Assembly (NCBI RefSeq): GCF_003363715.1
Contig: NZ_QREV01000005.1
Coordinates: 62,001 to 126,000 of the forward strand
DNA: 64,000 nt
Reading direction: 5' to 3'
Source: Parabacteroides acidifaciens
GTDB lineage: Bacteria > Bacteroidota > Bacteroidia > Bacteroidales > Tannerellaceae
Numbering within the stretch: the stretch's first letter is position 1; each line of letters begins with the position of its first letter. Positions 44,050 to 52,896 of this stretch are shown in pieces. The position numbers and the translations under genes were made by a program. The notes beneath the pieces are model-generated. The model had not been told where the DNA came from. It searched no databases and saw only the letters and a list, made by a program, of their open reading frames with translations.

Positions 44050-45198
44050 ATGTTTGAAGAACAGATACAAATGGTCGATTTGCACGGACAATATCTCCGC
44101 TTCAAGGAGGAGATAGACGCAGCCATGCAACATGTGATCGACAATTGTGCCTTTATTAACGGCCCGCAGGTGAAAACCTTTTCAGCGCATTTGGGTGAAT
44201 ATCTCCGGATTCCTTACGTGATTCCATGTGGAAACGGTACGGATGCGTTGCAGATAGCCCTGATGGCGCTGGAACTCGAGCCGGGCGATGAGGTGATTCT
44301 GCCGGCGTTCACCTATATCGCTGCTGCCGAAGTGGTCGCGTTGTTAGGACTGACGCCAGTGCTTGTCGATGTCGATCCGCGCACATTCAATATCGATCCG
44401 CAGAAGATAGAAGCGGCCGTTTCTGAGCGGACAAGAGCGATTATCGCCGTCCACCTCTTCGGACAATCCTGTGAAATGGAGAAGATTATGGCCTTGGCCG
44501 ACGCTTATCATTTGTATGTGATAGAAGATAATGCCCAGTCTATCGGGGCGGAATATACTTTCCCGGACGGACGGGTGCAGAAGGCCGGGACAATCGGCCA
44601 TATCGGGATTACTTCCTTTTTCCCCTCCAAGCCATTGGCGTGCTATGGCGACGGCGGTGCGTTGATGACCCAGGACGAGGCGTTGGCTACGCGTATCCGC
44701 ATGATTGCCAATCATGGACAGGAATGTAAATATCATCATAAACGGATTGGCTGCAACTCCCGCTTAGACACGTTGCAGGCTGCTATTCTGGATGTCAAGT
44801 TGAAGCATATCACAGCCTTTACCGAAGCCCGCCGGAAGGTTGCCGCCCACTATGACGAGACGCTTGCCGCTTGCGAGCAGTTTGTTCTGCCGGTGCGTTC
44901 CCCGTTTTCCACCCATGTCTATCATCAATATACGATTCAGGTGAAAGACGCTAACCGGGATGCACTGCAAGGTCTGTTGAAGGAGCGGGGAATCCCTTCG
45001 ATGGTTTATTATCCTCTGCCTGTGCATCACCAGGAAGCATACGGCTCTATTTCCCGCATCTCCGGCAGTTTGGACGTCGCTACTCGTTTGTGTGAATCCG
45101 TCCTTTCCCTGCCCATTCATACCGAGATGCCGATCGAACAACAGCAATACATAACAGAAACCCTCGTAGAGGCGAGTTCCAAACTTGCCCTCAAATAA
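44050..45198 (+). CDS. DegT/DnrJ/EryC1/StrS-family sugar aminotransferase
   Basis: A 382-residue PLP aminotransferase acting on nucleotide keto-sugars. Family markers: QIQMVDLHGQYLRFKEEID, IPCGNGTDALQIALMAL, VILPAFTYIAAAEVVAL, VHLFGQSCEM, the cofactor Lys in SFFPSKPLACYGDGGA, and GCNSRLDTLQAAIL. It is followed three bases later by a Gfo/Idh/MocA dehydrogenase resembling WlbA. In Pseudomonas and Bordetella such a pair (WbpE/WbpB or WlbC/WlbA) oxidises and aminates C3 of UDP-GlcNAcA, leading to 2,3-diamino-2,3-dideoxy uronic acid. That assignment is inferred from the pairing. It begins 17 bases after metG. Confidence 0.88.
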   Translation: MFEEQIQMVDLHGQYLRFKEEIDAAMQHVIDNCAFINGPQVKTFSAHLGEYLRIPYVIPCGNGTDALQIALMALELEPGDEVILPAFTYIAAAEVVALLGLTPVLVDVDPRTFNIDPQKIEAAVSERTRAIIAVHLFGQSCEMEKIMALADAYHLYVIEDNAQSIGAEYTFPDGRVQKAGTIGHIGITSFFPSKPLACYGDGGALMTQDEALATRIRMIANHGQECKYHHKRIGCNSRLDTLQAAILDVKLKHITAFTEARRKVAAHYDETLAACEQFVLPVRSPFSTHVYHQYTIQVKDANRDALQGLLKERGIPSMVYYPLPVHHQEAYGSISRISGSLDVATRLCESVLSLPIHTEMPIEQQQYITETLVEASSKLALK

Positions 45199-45201
45199 AA
45201 T

Positions 45202-46227
45202 ATGATTATGGATAAAAAGATAAAATTCGCAGTAGTCGGTTGTGGCCATATCGGTAAACGCCATGCCGAGATGGTGACCCGCGATCCGGATGCCGAACTG
45301 GTAGCCCTTTGTGACATCCGTCCCCGTGAAGAACTGGGTGTCGAAGCCTACGACGTTCCTTTCTTCTCCTCTCTGGCGGAGTTGTTGCAGAGCGGTCTTG
45401 CGATCGATGTCGTGAATATCTGCACCCCGAACGGCCTGCACGCTGCGATGGCTATCGAAGCTATTCAGGCTGGTTGCCATGTTGTGATCGAGAAGCCTAT
45501 GGCACTGACGCTTGCCGACGCCGAGAAGGTCGTTTATGCCTCGTTGAAATACCGCAAACAGGTCTTCTGCGTCATGCAGAACCGATATTCTCCTCCTTCC
45601 GTCTGGATCAAGGAAATGGTGGAATCCGGCAAGTTAGGCAAGATCTATATGGTTCAGCTGAACTGCTACTGGAACCGCGACGAACGCTATTATAAGCCGG
45701 GCGGCTGGCACGGAGATGCCAAGCTGGACGGAGGGACGCTCTTCACCCAATTCTCCCATTTCATCGATATCATGTATTGGCTTTTCGGGGATATCTGCAA
45801 CATTCAGGCCCGTTTTGCCGACTTCAACCATGCCGGGCTGACCGCTTTTGAGGATTCCGGCTTCGTGAACTTCAATTTCGTAAACGGCGGGATGGGAAGC
45901 CTGAGCTATTCCACTTCCGTCTGGAACAAGAACATGGAAAGCAGCATGCTGATCGTAGCGGAGAACGGCAGCGTGAAAATAGGCGGGCAGTATATGAATG
46001 AAGTGGAATACTGCCATGTCAAAGACTACGAAATGCCAGTGTTGGCGCCGACCAATCCGGGAAATGACTACGGCCCTTACAAAGGTTCCGCCCAGAATCA
46101 CAACTTTGTGATCCGCAACGTGGTACGCGTCCTTTCCGGCGCCGACGCCGAATGCATCACGACCAACGTGCTGGAAGGCATGAAAGTGGTGGACATCATC
46201 CAGCGCATTTATGCGTTGAAGAAATAG
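45202..46227 (+). CDS. Gfo/Idh/MocA oxidoreductase (WlbA/WbpB-like)
   Basis: A 341-residue NAD-dependent sugar dehydrogenase. The N-terminal Rossmann domain has FAVVGCGHIGKRHAEM and ICTPNGLHAAMAIEA, then the conserved HVVIEKPMALT with catalytic-region Lys. The C-terminal domain shows VFCVMQNRYSPPSVWIKEMV, YWNRDERYYKPGGWHGDAKL and GGTLFTQFSHFIDIMYWLFG, close to UDP-N-acetyl-2-amino-2-deoxyglucuronate 3-dehydrogenases. Its partner transaminase ends three bases upstream. ATG at 45208 is an alternative start. The uronic-acid substrate could come from the dehydrogenase at 7.2 kb, although that enzyme may prefer the galacto isomer. No other genes of the pathway (acetyltransferase, epimerase) are in the window. 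Confidence 0.87.
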   Translation: MIMDKKIKFAVVGCGHIGKRHAEMVTRDPDAELVALCDIRPREELGVEAYDVPFFSSLAELLQSGLAIDVVNICTPNGLHAAMAIEAIQAGCHVVIEKPMALTLADAEKVVYASLKYRKQVFCVMQNRYSPPSVWIKEMVESGKLGKIYMVQLNCYWNRDERYYKPGGWHGDAKLDGGTLFTQFSHFIDIMYWLFGDICNIQARFADFNHAGLTAFEDSGFVNFNFVNGGMGSLSYSTSVWNKNMESSMLIVAENGSVKIGGQYMNEVEYCHVKDYEMPVLAPTNPGNDYGPYKGSAQNHNFVIRNVVRVLSGADAECITTNVLEGMKVVDIIQRIYALKK

Positions 46228-46299
46228 GCAGGAATGGTAAATTCGTCATCCTATTGACGAATTTAATATAAAAATCGTCAGTTGAGAGATCGTTTTTAC

Positions 46300-46307
46300 T
46301 ATCTTTG
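46300..46307 (+). promoter_or_regulatory. -7 promoter element for the DUF4143 ATPase gene
   Basis: TATCTTTG followed by C, a full TAnnTTTGY match, 17 bases before the ATG at 46325. Just upstream, GAATTTAATA and AATTCGTC words flank a weak palindrome (AATTCGTCATCC...GACGAATT, 46230-46264) that could end the preceding transcript. Confidence 0.6.
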
Positions 46308-46324
46308 CTGTAAACTAAGTGGAT

Positions 46325-47458
46325 ATGGAGACAGTCAAACGAATCCTACAGGATAAAATATCAGAGCGGATAGAGCCGGGTAAGGCAATTCTGCTCTTTG
46401 GAGCAAGGCGAGTTGGTAAAACTGTCCTTATGCGCGAATTAATCAAGACGTTTAAAGGGAAAACGATGTTGCTCAACGGTGAAGACTATGATACAATCTC
46501 TTTGCTGAGTGAACGCAGCATATCCAACTATAAACATTTACTCGAAGGAATTGACTTGCTTGCTATTGATGAAGCTCAAAACATTCCGGACATTGGTGCT
46601 AAGTTGAAACTGATTGTAGACGAGATTGAGGGAATAAGAGTGATTGCAAGTGGTTCATCTTCATTCGACCTGCTTAACAAAGCCGGCGAACCGTTAGTCG
46701 GGCGTTCAACCCAGTTCCATTTGAACCCATTTTCGCAAAAAGAGATATCTCAAATCGAGAATGCTCTGGAGACGAAGCGTAATTTAGAATCCCGGTTGAT
46801 ATATGGCTCCTATCCTGAAGTGGTAATGCTGGAGAGTTTTGAGCGTAAAACGGATTATCTCCGGGATATTGTTGGAGCTTATTTGTTGAAGGATATTTTG
46901 GCAATCGACGGTTTAAAGAACTCCGGTAAGATGAGGGAACTTCTACGACTGATTGCTTTTCAAATGGGAAGTGAAGTTTCGTATGAGGAACTTGGGCGGC
47001 AATTAGGCATGAGTAAGAATACAGTAGAGAAATACCTTGACTTACTTTCAAAGGTATTTGTTGTCTACCGTTTGGGAGCATATTCACGGAATTTGAGAAA
47101 AGAAGTTGTAAAAGCCGGAAAGTGGTATTTCTATGATAATGGAATTCGCAATGCTATTATTGGTAATTTTAACCCGTTGGCTGTGCGCCAGGATATTGGT
47201 GCCTTATGGGAGAATTATTTGATTAGCGAGCGTATTAAGAAGTGTAATAACCAAATGCAGATAAAGGAGTTTTATTTCTGGCGTACGTATGATAATCAGG
47301 AAATAGACTTGATTGAAGAGTCCCCGGACGGGATTTCTGCATTTGAATTTAAATGGGGCGATAAGAAGCCTTTAGCGCCGTCTGCTTTTTCGGCCGCATA
47401 TCCGGAGGCCTCTTTCGACGTAATAAATAAGGATAACTATTTGGACTTTGTTTTATAG
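46325..47458 (+). CDS. AAA ATPase with C-terminal DUF4143
   Basis: A 377-residue ATPase: Walker A in LLFGARRVGKTVLMREL, Walker B in LLAIDEAQNIPD, sensor region VIASGSSSFDLLN, then the DUF4143 winged/nuclease-like half (SYEELGRQLGMSKNTVEKYL, GKWYFYDNGIRNAI, REFE-type pattern YDNQEIDLIEESPDGISAFE and FKWGDKK). The last part resembles PD-(D/E)XK folds with an E..D..E..K pattern. Such proteins are widespread in Bacteroidales, often in variable numbers, and their role is not known. It is a lone gene with its own promoter. A GTG at 46319 is in frame; the ATG at 46325 is chosen. Confidence 0.88.
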   Translation: METVKRILQDKISERIEPGKAILLFGARRVGKTVLMRELIKTFKGKTMLLNGEDYDTISLLSERSISNYKHLLEGIDLLAIDEAQNIPDIGAKLKLIVDEIEGIRVIASGSSSFDLLNKAGEPLVGRSTQFHLNPFSQKEISQIENALETKRNLESRLIYGSYPEVVMLESFERKTDYLRDIVGAYLLKDILAIDGLKNSGKMRELLRLIAFQMGSEVSYEELGRQLGMSKNTVEKYLDLLSKVFVVYRLGAYSRNLRKEVVKAGKWYFYDNGIRNAIIGNFNPLAVRQDIGALWENYLISERIKKCNNQMQIKEFYFWRTYDNQEIDLIEESPDGISAFEFKWGDKKPLAPSAFSAAYPEASFDVINKDNYLDFVL

Positions 47459-47472
47459 GTGAGTTTTAACCG

Positions 47473-47943
47473 TCAGATATGTATCCCGTATTGATGTTTC
47501 ACCTCGGCCATTACGAATGTGCTTTCGAGGGAGCCGAGGCTGTCGATTGTTCCTAATACGTTCAGGATAAATTCCTGGTAGTATTTCATATTAGGTGCGT
47601 GTATTTTGAGCAGGTAATCATAGCGGCCCGATATATTGTAGCATTCCGTTACTTCCGGAATGTCTTGTACGATTCTTGTAAACTCGGCGGCAATTTCCTT
47701 GTTCAACCTTCTGAGCTTTACGCTGCAAAACACCACAAAACCCTGGTTCAGCTTTTCTGCATCCAGCACGGCAATGTACTTCTTTATATATCCTCCGTTT
47801 TCAAGACGTTTCAGGCGTTCGAAGACGGGGGTCGATGAAAGGCTGACGCTTGCCGCCAGCTCTTTTGTCGTCAGTCGGGCGTTGCTTTGCAGGGTTCGCA
47901 GGATCTGCAGGTCCACTTTGTCTAATTTCTCCGGTGTGTTCAT
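47473..47943 (-). CDS. Lrp/AsnC-family transcriptional regulator
   Basis: A 156-residue regulator with an N-terminal helix-turn-helix (KVDLQILRTLQSNARLTTKE, SSTPVFERLKRLENGGYIKK) and a C-terminal RAM ligand-binding domain (VVFCSVKLRRL, VTECYNISGRYDYLLKIHA). Family members sense amino acids. It is divergent from the O-acetylhomoserine sulfhydrylase gene metY with a 175-base gap, a classic layout for a local regulator of sulfur amino acid synthesis. A symmetric CTATAG pair next to the metY promoter is a possible binding site. Confidence 0.93.
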   Translation of the reverse strand: MNTPEKLDKVDLQILRTLQSNARLTTKELAASVSLSSTPVFERLKRLENGGYIKKYIAVLDAEKLNQGFVVFCSVKLRRLNKEIAAEFTRIVQDIPEVTECYNISGRYDYLLKIHAPNMKYYQEFILNVLGTIDSLGSLESTFVMAEVKHQYGIHI

Positions 47944-48046
47944 AAGAATAAAATTCTATTGAGAGCTACTTTCGGCACGCTGTGCCTTACGCTTGTTCTG
48001 TTTGATGCGGTAAAAATAGTATTATTTTCTGTATTTAGTGCAAATC

Positions 48047-48077
48047 TTGTTTGAAGTATCTATAGTCTATAGTTTTG
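48047..48077 (+). promoter_or_regulatory. metY promoter with overlapping CTATAG repeat
   Basis: TTG at 48047-48049 and TAGTTTTG at 48070-48077 are 20 bases apart, fitting the -33/-7 spacing. Two CTATAG copies (48060-48065 and 48067-48072) separated by one base overlap the -7 box. A regulator bound there, perhaps the divergent Lrp protein, would block initiation; this is inference. Confidence 0.5.
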
Positions 48078-48118
48078 CTGGAAAATAAACAAGAAGAATA
48101 ATTTAAAAGAATAAGACT

Positions 48119-49408
48119 ATGGCAACAAAGAAATTGCATTTTGAGACCTTACAACTCCATGTCGGACAAGAGCAGCCGGATCCCGCAACAGATGCGCGTG
48201 CAGTCCCTATTTATCAGACAACTTCCTATGTGTTCCACGATTCGCAGCATGCGGCAGATCGTTTCGGTCTTCGCGACGCGGGTAATATCTATGGTCGCCT
48301 GACTAACTCGACACAGGGCGTTTTTGAGGCACGTGTAGCGGCTCTTGAAGGAGGTGTCGCCGGCTTAGCTGTCGCTTCCGGTGCGGCTGCCGTTACCTAT
48401 GCGTTGCAAAATATACTGCGTGCAGGCGACCATATCGTTGCTGCCGATAATCTTTACGGCGGCTCTTTCAACCTGATCACGCATACGTTAGTCGGTCAGG
48501 GCATAAGCAATACGATTGTCAACGTAAATGACCTTGCCGCTTTGGAGGCCGCTATCCGGGAGAATACGAAGGCTGTTTATGTGGAAACATTCGGCAACCC
48601 GAACTCCGATGTGACCAATATCGATGCTGTGGCGGAAGTGGCTCATCGTCATCATATCCCGTTGATTGTCGATAACACTTTCGGCACGCCGTATCTGATC
48701 CGTCCGATCGAGCACGGTGCCGACATTGTGGTCCACTCTGCGACCAAGTTTATCGGAGGTCACGGCACGAGTTTGGGAGGCGTGATTGTTGATAGCGGTA
48801 ATTTCGACTGGAAAGCGAACGCTGACAAGTTCCCGACACTGGCCCAGCCGGACCCGAGTTATCACGGCGCCGTTTTTGCGGATGTGGCCGGTCCGGCAGC
48901 TTTTGTGACCCGCATCCGTGCCGTCATCCTGCGTGACATGGGGGCGACTATTTCTCCATTCAACGCTTTTATCCTGCTGCAAGGTTTGGAAACATTGTCG
49001 CTTCGTGTGGAACGGCATGTGGCAAATGCCTTAAAGGTTGTGGATTACCTGTCCCGTCACCCCAAAGTGTCAAAAGTGAACCATCCGTCCCTTCCGTCCC
49101 ATCCCGACCATGAGCTGTACAAGAAATATTTCCCTAAAGGCGCCGGCAGCATCTTTACCTTTGAGATTAAAGGCGGACAGGAAGCTGCCTGGAAGTTTAT
49201 CGATTCATTAGAAATCTTCTCTCTTCTTGCCAATGTCGCCGATGTGAAGAGCCTCGTCATTCACCCTTATACGACCACCCATTCGCAGATGACCCCGGAA
49301 GAACTGGCCGGACAACGCATCACGCCTTCCACTGTGCGCCTGAGTATCGGAACCGAATATATCGACGACATCATTGACGATTTGGAGCAGGCGTTTGCCC
49401 AAATCTGA
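48119..49408 (+). CDS. metY: O-acetylhomoserine aminocarboxypropyltransferase
   Basis: A 429-residue PLP enzyme of the Cys/Met metabolism family that makes homocysteine from O-acetylhomoserine and sulfide. Markers: [82 protein letters not shown] and the PLP lysine in [17 protein letters not shown]. Length and the long insert after the lysine ([19 protein letters not shown]) match MetY rather than cystathionine gamma-synthase. It is divergent from an Lrp-type regulator. No SAM riboswitch is evident upstream. A -7 box for the next gene follows within 30 bases. Confidence 0.95.
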   Translation: MATKKLHFETLQLHVGQEQPDPATDARAVPIYQTTSYVFHDSQHAADRFGLRDAGNIYGRLTNSTQGVFEARVAALEGGVAGLAVASGAAAVTYALQNILRAGDHIVAADNLYGGSFNLITHTLVGQGISNTIVNVNDLAALEAAIRENTKAVYVETFGNPNSDVTNIDAVAEVAHRHHIPLIVDNTFGTPYLIRPIEHGADIVVHSATKFIGGHGTSLGGVIVDSGNFDWKANADKFPTLAQPDPSYHGAVFADVAGPAAFVTRIRAVILRDMGATISPFNAFILLQGLETLSLRVERHVANALKVVDYLSRHPKVSKVNHPSLPSHPDHELYKKYFPKGAGSIFTFEIKGGQEAAWKFIDSLEIFSLLANVADVKSLVIHPYTTTHSQMTPEELAGQRITPSTVRLSIGTEYIDDIIDDLEQAFAQI

Positions 49409-49428
49409 TAAAAGATATAATAATTTGC

Positions 49429-49436
49429 TACATTTG
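49429..49436 (+). promoter_or_regulatory. -7 promoter element for the cupin gene
   Basis: TACATTTG followed by C, a TAnnTTTGY match, 66 bases ahead of the cupin ATG. It sits inside TTTGCTACATTTGCAAATG, a weak palindrome. Confidence 0.5.
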
Positions 49437-49502
49437 CAAATGTCCGACTCAGATTAACCTCTATGGATGGATATGTAGTGCAATATATAAAATATTAGAG
49501 CA

Positions 49503-49955
49503 ATGAAGAATGTAGAACAAATTACAAAAGGCAAAGGCTATACCGCCATTGATATGGGTGCGCTGGATCGTGTCGGAGAGTATTCTCTTATTCATCCGAA
49601 GTTGAAAACCGAGATATTCGGGAAGCTGTTCCTGAAAGATCTTACGGGAGCTACCGGAACGGAGATCTCATTCAATACTCTGCCACCCCATGCAGAAGTT
49701 CCCTACTTTCATCGCCATGCTGATAACGAAGAGACTTATATCATCCTTAAAGGCAATGGCGACTTCCAGATAGACGATGATTGCTTTCCCATTTGTGAAG
49801 GCTCGGTTATCCGTGTTGCACCTGCACCTTCGAGGGGCATGAGGAATTCGTCTGATGAACCGATGATCTATATGGTCATCCAATCCAAAGAAAACTCTTT
49901 GGGTAATTACTCCACTGAAGACGGTACGAGAACCGAATGGAACCCGAAGTGGTAA
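49503..49955 (+). CDS. Cupin-domain protein
   Basis: A 150-residue single-domain cupin. The first motif is PHAEVPYFHRHADNEETYIIL, with His-x-His and a later Glu as likely metal ligands; the second motif (ICEGSVIRVAPAPSRGMRNS) has lost the usual second-motif His, with Arg at the equivalent turn. Cupins of this type may be enzymes or ligand sensors. It has its own promoter box and is followed by a hydrolase gene after 37 bases on the same strand. Specific function unknown. Confidence 0.85.
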   Translation: MKNVEQITKGKGYTAIDMGALDRVGEYSLIHPKLKTEIFGKLFLKDLTGATGTEISFNTLPPHAEVPYFHRHADNEETYIILKGNGDFQIDDDCFPICEGSVIRVAPAPSRGMRNSSDEPMIYMVIQSKENSLGNYSTEDGTRTEWNPKW

Positions 49956-49992
49956 TCATAGAAGCATAAAGAAGATTAATGCTTAAACAGGT

Positions 49993-51042
49993 ATGTTGAA
50001 AAAGATTTTAAAGATCATACTATGGATAGTAGGTGTTGTGGCCGGATTGGTTGTGCTGCTGTTATTATCTATATGGATATCCAGTGGGAATACGCCGGAA
50101 GGCGGGACTAAAATAGCTAAGAAAGGCTGGGCGGAAATCGGAGGAATTAAGCAGGGATATTTTATTCGTGGTGAAGATGAGCGGAATCCGGTCATCCTGT
50201 TTCTGCACGGTGGTCCGGGAAGCCCGGAGCTATCGATGATTAAAGATACCGAACTGGAGAAGTACTTCACCATCTGTTATTGGGATCAACGTGGAGCAGG
50301 AATGACATTCGATTCCGATACGGATCCGGCGACGATGAACACGGCACAACTTGTGGAAGATACCCAGCAGATAACCGACTCACTCCGCAGTTGGTATGGT
50401 GTCGATAAGGTTTACCTGATGGGCCATTCCTGGGGTTCTTTTCTCGGCATCAAAACCATTGGGAAGTATCCTGAACTGTACCATGCGTATATTGGAATCG
50501 GTCAGGTATGCCATCAACTGGAATCGGAGCGGTTGGCATACGATTATCTTGTTGCCCAAGCGCGCGAAGCGGGGGATACAGGGACTGTGGAAGCCTTTGC
50601 TGCATACGATAAAAACAGCAACGATTTCCCCTCCAATGAATATTTACTGAAAGTCCGCACCATTGCCATGAATAAGTATGGCGTGGGTATTAAGCACAAA
50701 GATATATCGATGTTGGATATCGCCAAAGATCTTCTTTACTATCAAGGCTATACATTGGGTGAGAAGCTAAACTATTTGAGGGGAACAATGTTTTCACTCA
50801 ATATGTTTCATGAGGTAATAGATGATAACCTTTTCGAGACATCCACCCGATTTGAAATTCCGATCTATATCATCCAGGGCAAGTATGACTATCAGGTTTC
50901 CTATGACTTGGCTAAGGAGTATCTGGATTCAATCGATGCTCCGAAGAAAGCATTTTTCACCTTTGACGAGTCTGCTCATTCGCCTAACCTGGAAGAACCG
51001 GAACGGTTTGTGGAAGTTGTCAGGTCAATCGCTAAGCAGTAA
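49993..51042 (+). CDS. Alpha/beta hydrolase (proline iminopeptidase-like), membrane-anchored
   Basis: A 349-residue protein with an N-terminal membrane helix (ILWIVGVVAGLVVLLLLSIW) and an alpha/beta hydrolase fold. Oxyanion region LFLHGGPGSPELS and CYWDQRGAGMTF match proline iminopeptidases; the nucleophile is Ser in MGHSWGSFLG, the acid is probably Asp in QGKYDYQVS and the base His in DESAHSPNLEEPERF. The catalytic domain probably faces the periplasm. Substrate is unknown; peptidase versus esterase cannot be separated by eye. The next gene starts four bases after the stop. Confidence 0.88.
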   Translation: MLKKILKIILWIVGVVAGLVVLLLLSIWISSGNTPEGGTKIAKKGWAEIGGIKQGYFIRGEDERNPVILFLHGGPGSPELSMIKDTELEKYFTICYWDQRGAGMTFDSDTDPATMNTAQLVEDTQQITDSLRSWYGVDKVYLMGHSWGSFLGIKTIGKYPELYHAYIGIGQVCHQLESERLAYDYLVAQAREAGDTGTVEAFAAYDKNSNDFPSNEYLLKVRTIAMNKYGVGIKHKDISMLDIAKDLLYYQGYTLGEKLNYLRGTMFSLNMFHEVIDDNLFETSTRFEIPIYIIQGKYDYQVSYDLAKEYLDSIDAPKKAFFTFDESAHSPNLEEPERFVEVVRSIAKQ

Positions 51043-51046
51043 TGTT

Positions 51047-51790
51047 ATGCCAGCAAACGCTATCGTCAAGAAATCTGCCCTGTGGAATCCGTGGCACGGC
51101 TGTCACAAGTTGAGTGAGGGCTGCATGCATTGCTATGTCTATCGGGGAGATGCAAGAAGAGAGGTGGACAGTACTGTGGTGACACAAACCAAGAGCTTTG
51201 ATGTACCCATCCGCCGGAAGCGTAACGGGGAATACAAAATCCCGTCCGGGACATTGGTCTATACCTGTTTCACTTCCGATTTCTTTGTCAGCGACGCCGA
51301 TGAATGGCGTTCCGATGCCTGGGAGATGATACGGCAGCGCAGTGACTTGAACTTCATGATGATTACCAAACGGATCGATCGCCTTGCCCAATGTCTGCCG
51401 GATGATTGGGGAGAGGGATACGACAATGTGACCATCTGCTGCACAGTCGAGAATCAGTCCCGTGCCAATTATCGTTTGCCGATTTACCGCACTTCTCCCA
51501 TCAAGCATAAGATCATCATCTGTGAGCCGTTGCTGGAACGGATCGATCTCACCCCTTTCCTCATAGGCGAATGGGTGGAACAGGTTGTCGTCGGAGGTGA
51601 ATCAGGCTATGATGTCCGTCCCTGCGATTTCGACTGGGTGATGGAACTTCATGATGTTTGCGCAAAAAACGGCATCTCGTTCTGGTTTAAGCAGACCGGG
51701 GCAAAGTTTATCAAAGATGGCAAACTCTATCACGTCAAACGCCAATTCCAGCACTCGCAGGCACGGAAGGCGGGGATTAATCTCCTATAA
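51047..51790 (+). CDS. DUF5131 family protein (phage Gp37/Gp68-like)
   Basis: A 247-residue protein with KSALWNPWHGCHKLSEGCMHCYVYRGDARR, shown here as CHKLSEGCMHCY (Cys-x6-Cys-x2-Cys), then IPSGTLVYTCFTSDFFVSDAD shortened to VYTCFTSDFF, FMMITKRIDRLAQCLPDDWG, CTVENQSRANYRLP and VVVGGESGYDVRPCDFDWV. This is the DUF5131/Gp37-Gp68 family, found in phages and bacteria; the Cys cluster suggests a metal or radical-SAM-like centre. The frame is open back to 50822 inside the hydrolase gene, but the ATG at 51047 precedes the conserved region. No other phage gene is near. The 3' end overlaps the convergent acyltransferase by 14 bases. Function unknown. Confidence 0.84.
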   Translation: MPANAIVKKSALWNPWHGCHKLSEGCMHCYVYRGDARREVDSTVVTQTKSFDVPIRRKRNGEYKIPSGTLVYTCFTSDFFVSDADEWRSDAWEMIRQRSDLNFMMITKRIDRLAQCLPDDWGEGYDNVTICCTVENQSRANYRLPIYRTSPIKHKIIICEPLLERIDLTPFLIGEWVEQVVVGGESGYDVRPCDFDWVMELHDVCAKNGISFWFKQTGAKFIKDGKLYHVKRQFQHSQARKAGINLL

Positions 51791-52868
51791 CCCATTTGCT
51801 GCCCGGTATATACGAGATAATCTTTGTTGTTACGAAACAGCAAATGAAAGTACTTACAGCAATACAGGGTATGGCGGCAACAGTAGGCAATCCCAATGTC
51901 TGCTTGAATACTGTTACCCATAGTCCGAGCCAGAATATATGCATAAGGTATATGCCATAGCTGAGTTTTGACAATTCCGTTATGAGTCGTGGGGCTTTCG
52001 GCCGGCTTATGCATGTAAACATAAGGAATGTGCCCGTTGTGAGAATCACACAGTTAATTGTGCAGAAGGCCCATCCTATCTCTATAACAGGAGTGGTAAG
52101 TGTTTCTCCGGGTATAGCCTGGATATAGAACGAATAGATGGTTGAAACCGCTCCGATAAGCATTAAAACGGTTCCTATAGCGAGGCGTTTTGTGCGATCC
52201 CATGTCAGATGAACACGTATGTAGTGCGCCAATACGAGGTATCCTAAATAACCGGAGAAATACCACAACATATGGTATTCGTTCCAAAAACATTGTCCCC
52301 ATACTTCACCGGACCATCGGTTGAGATACGGCATGCATGTCGATAAGAGGAACAGCCCTATGAAGAAACGTTCTTCTTTTGCTGTGGCTTTGCTCAGCCA
52401 TGGAGAGATTATAGGGATGAAGAGATACAGACTGATCAAAGGATACATAAACCACAGATGTCCGGCCAGCGAAGGAAAGTTCAGTAATATTCGCGACAGG
52501 TCGGTTAAGGATGTATCCCTGTCTATCTGTCCCCATAGCAGAGGTAGCGTGCTATACAGTATCATGAATATGAAAAACGGCGGCAGGATGCGGGTGAAAC
52601 GCCGGCGGTAGAATTGCCACATACTCTGTTCTTCCTTCATCGGTACAAGAAGAAAAGCAGAAACAATCATGAACAGAGGAACTGCCATACGCGAGAAACC
52701 GTCGTACACGGAAACCCAGAGCCGGTCGGCCTCGTTGGCCAAATAGGATTGCGGTCCCGCCATGTCTGTAGATCCGGCTGCACCATAAAAGTTCTCACTG
52801 GCATGGACGACAATGACGAGGAAGCATGCGAACACGCGCACATAGTCTAAAAAAACGATACGTTTCAT
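51777..52868 (-). CDS. Acyltransferase family 3 membrane protein
   Basis: A 363-residue integral membrane protein with about ten helices, of the acyltransferase 3 family that O-acetylates surface glycans. It starts MKRIVFLDYVRVFACFLVIV, with the conserved His in VVHASENF and the RR-type loop FYRRRFTRILPPFFIFMILY. Helix-rich repeats LWFMYPLISLYLFIPIISPW and YGIYLMHIFWLGLW are characteristic. An in-frame upstream start at 52895 exists, but the ATG at 52868 is the usual position. A possible link to the glycan genes elsewhere in the window is only suggestive. Confidence 0.9.
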   Translation of the reverse strand: MKRIVFLDYVRVFACFLVIVVHASENFYGAAGSTDMAGPQSYLANEADRLWVSVYDGFSRMAVPLFMIVSAFLLVPMKEEQSMWQFYRRRFTRILPPFFIFMILYSTLPLLWGQIDRDTSLTDLSRILLNFPSLAGHLWFMYPLISLYLFIPIISPWLSKATAKEERFFIGLFLLSTCMPYLNRWSGEVWGQCFWNEYHMLWYFSGYLGYLVLAHYIRVHLTWDRTKRLAIGTVLMLIGAVSTIYSFYIQAIPGETLTTPVIEIGWAFCTINCVILTTGTFLMFTCISRPKAPRLITELSKLSYGIYLMHIFWLGLWVTVFKQTLGLPTVAAIPCIAVSTFICCFVTTKIISYIPGSKWVIGD

Positions 52869-52896
52869 TTTTGTAACTGTCTTATAAGGTAACAAA

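Noticed and set aside
47944-48118. SAM riboswitch before metY
   Set aside because: No paired-stem pattern or conserved SAM-aptamer core was found in the leader; only a promoter and CTATAG words are visible.
50822-51046. N-terminal extension of the DUF5131 protein
   Set aside because: It overlaps the hydrolase gene in another frame and has no family-like sequence before MPANAIVKKS.
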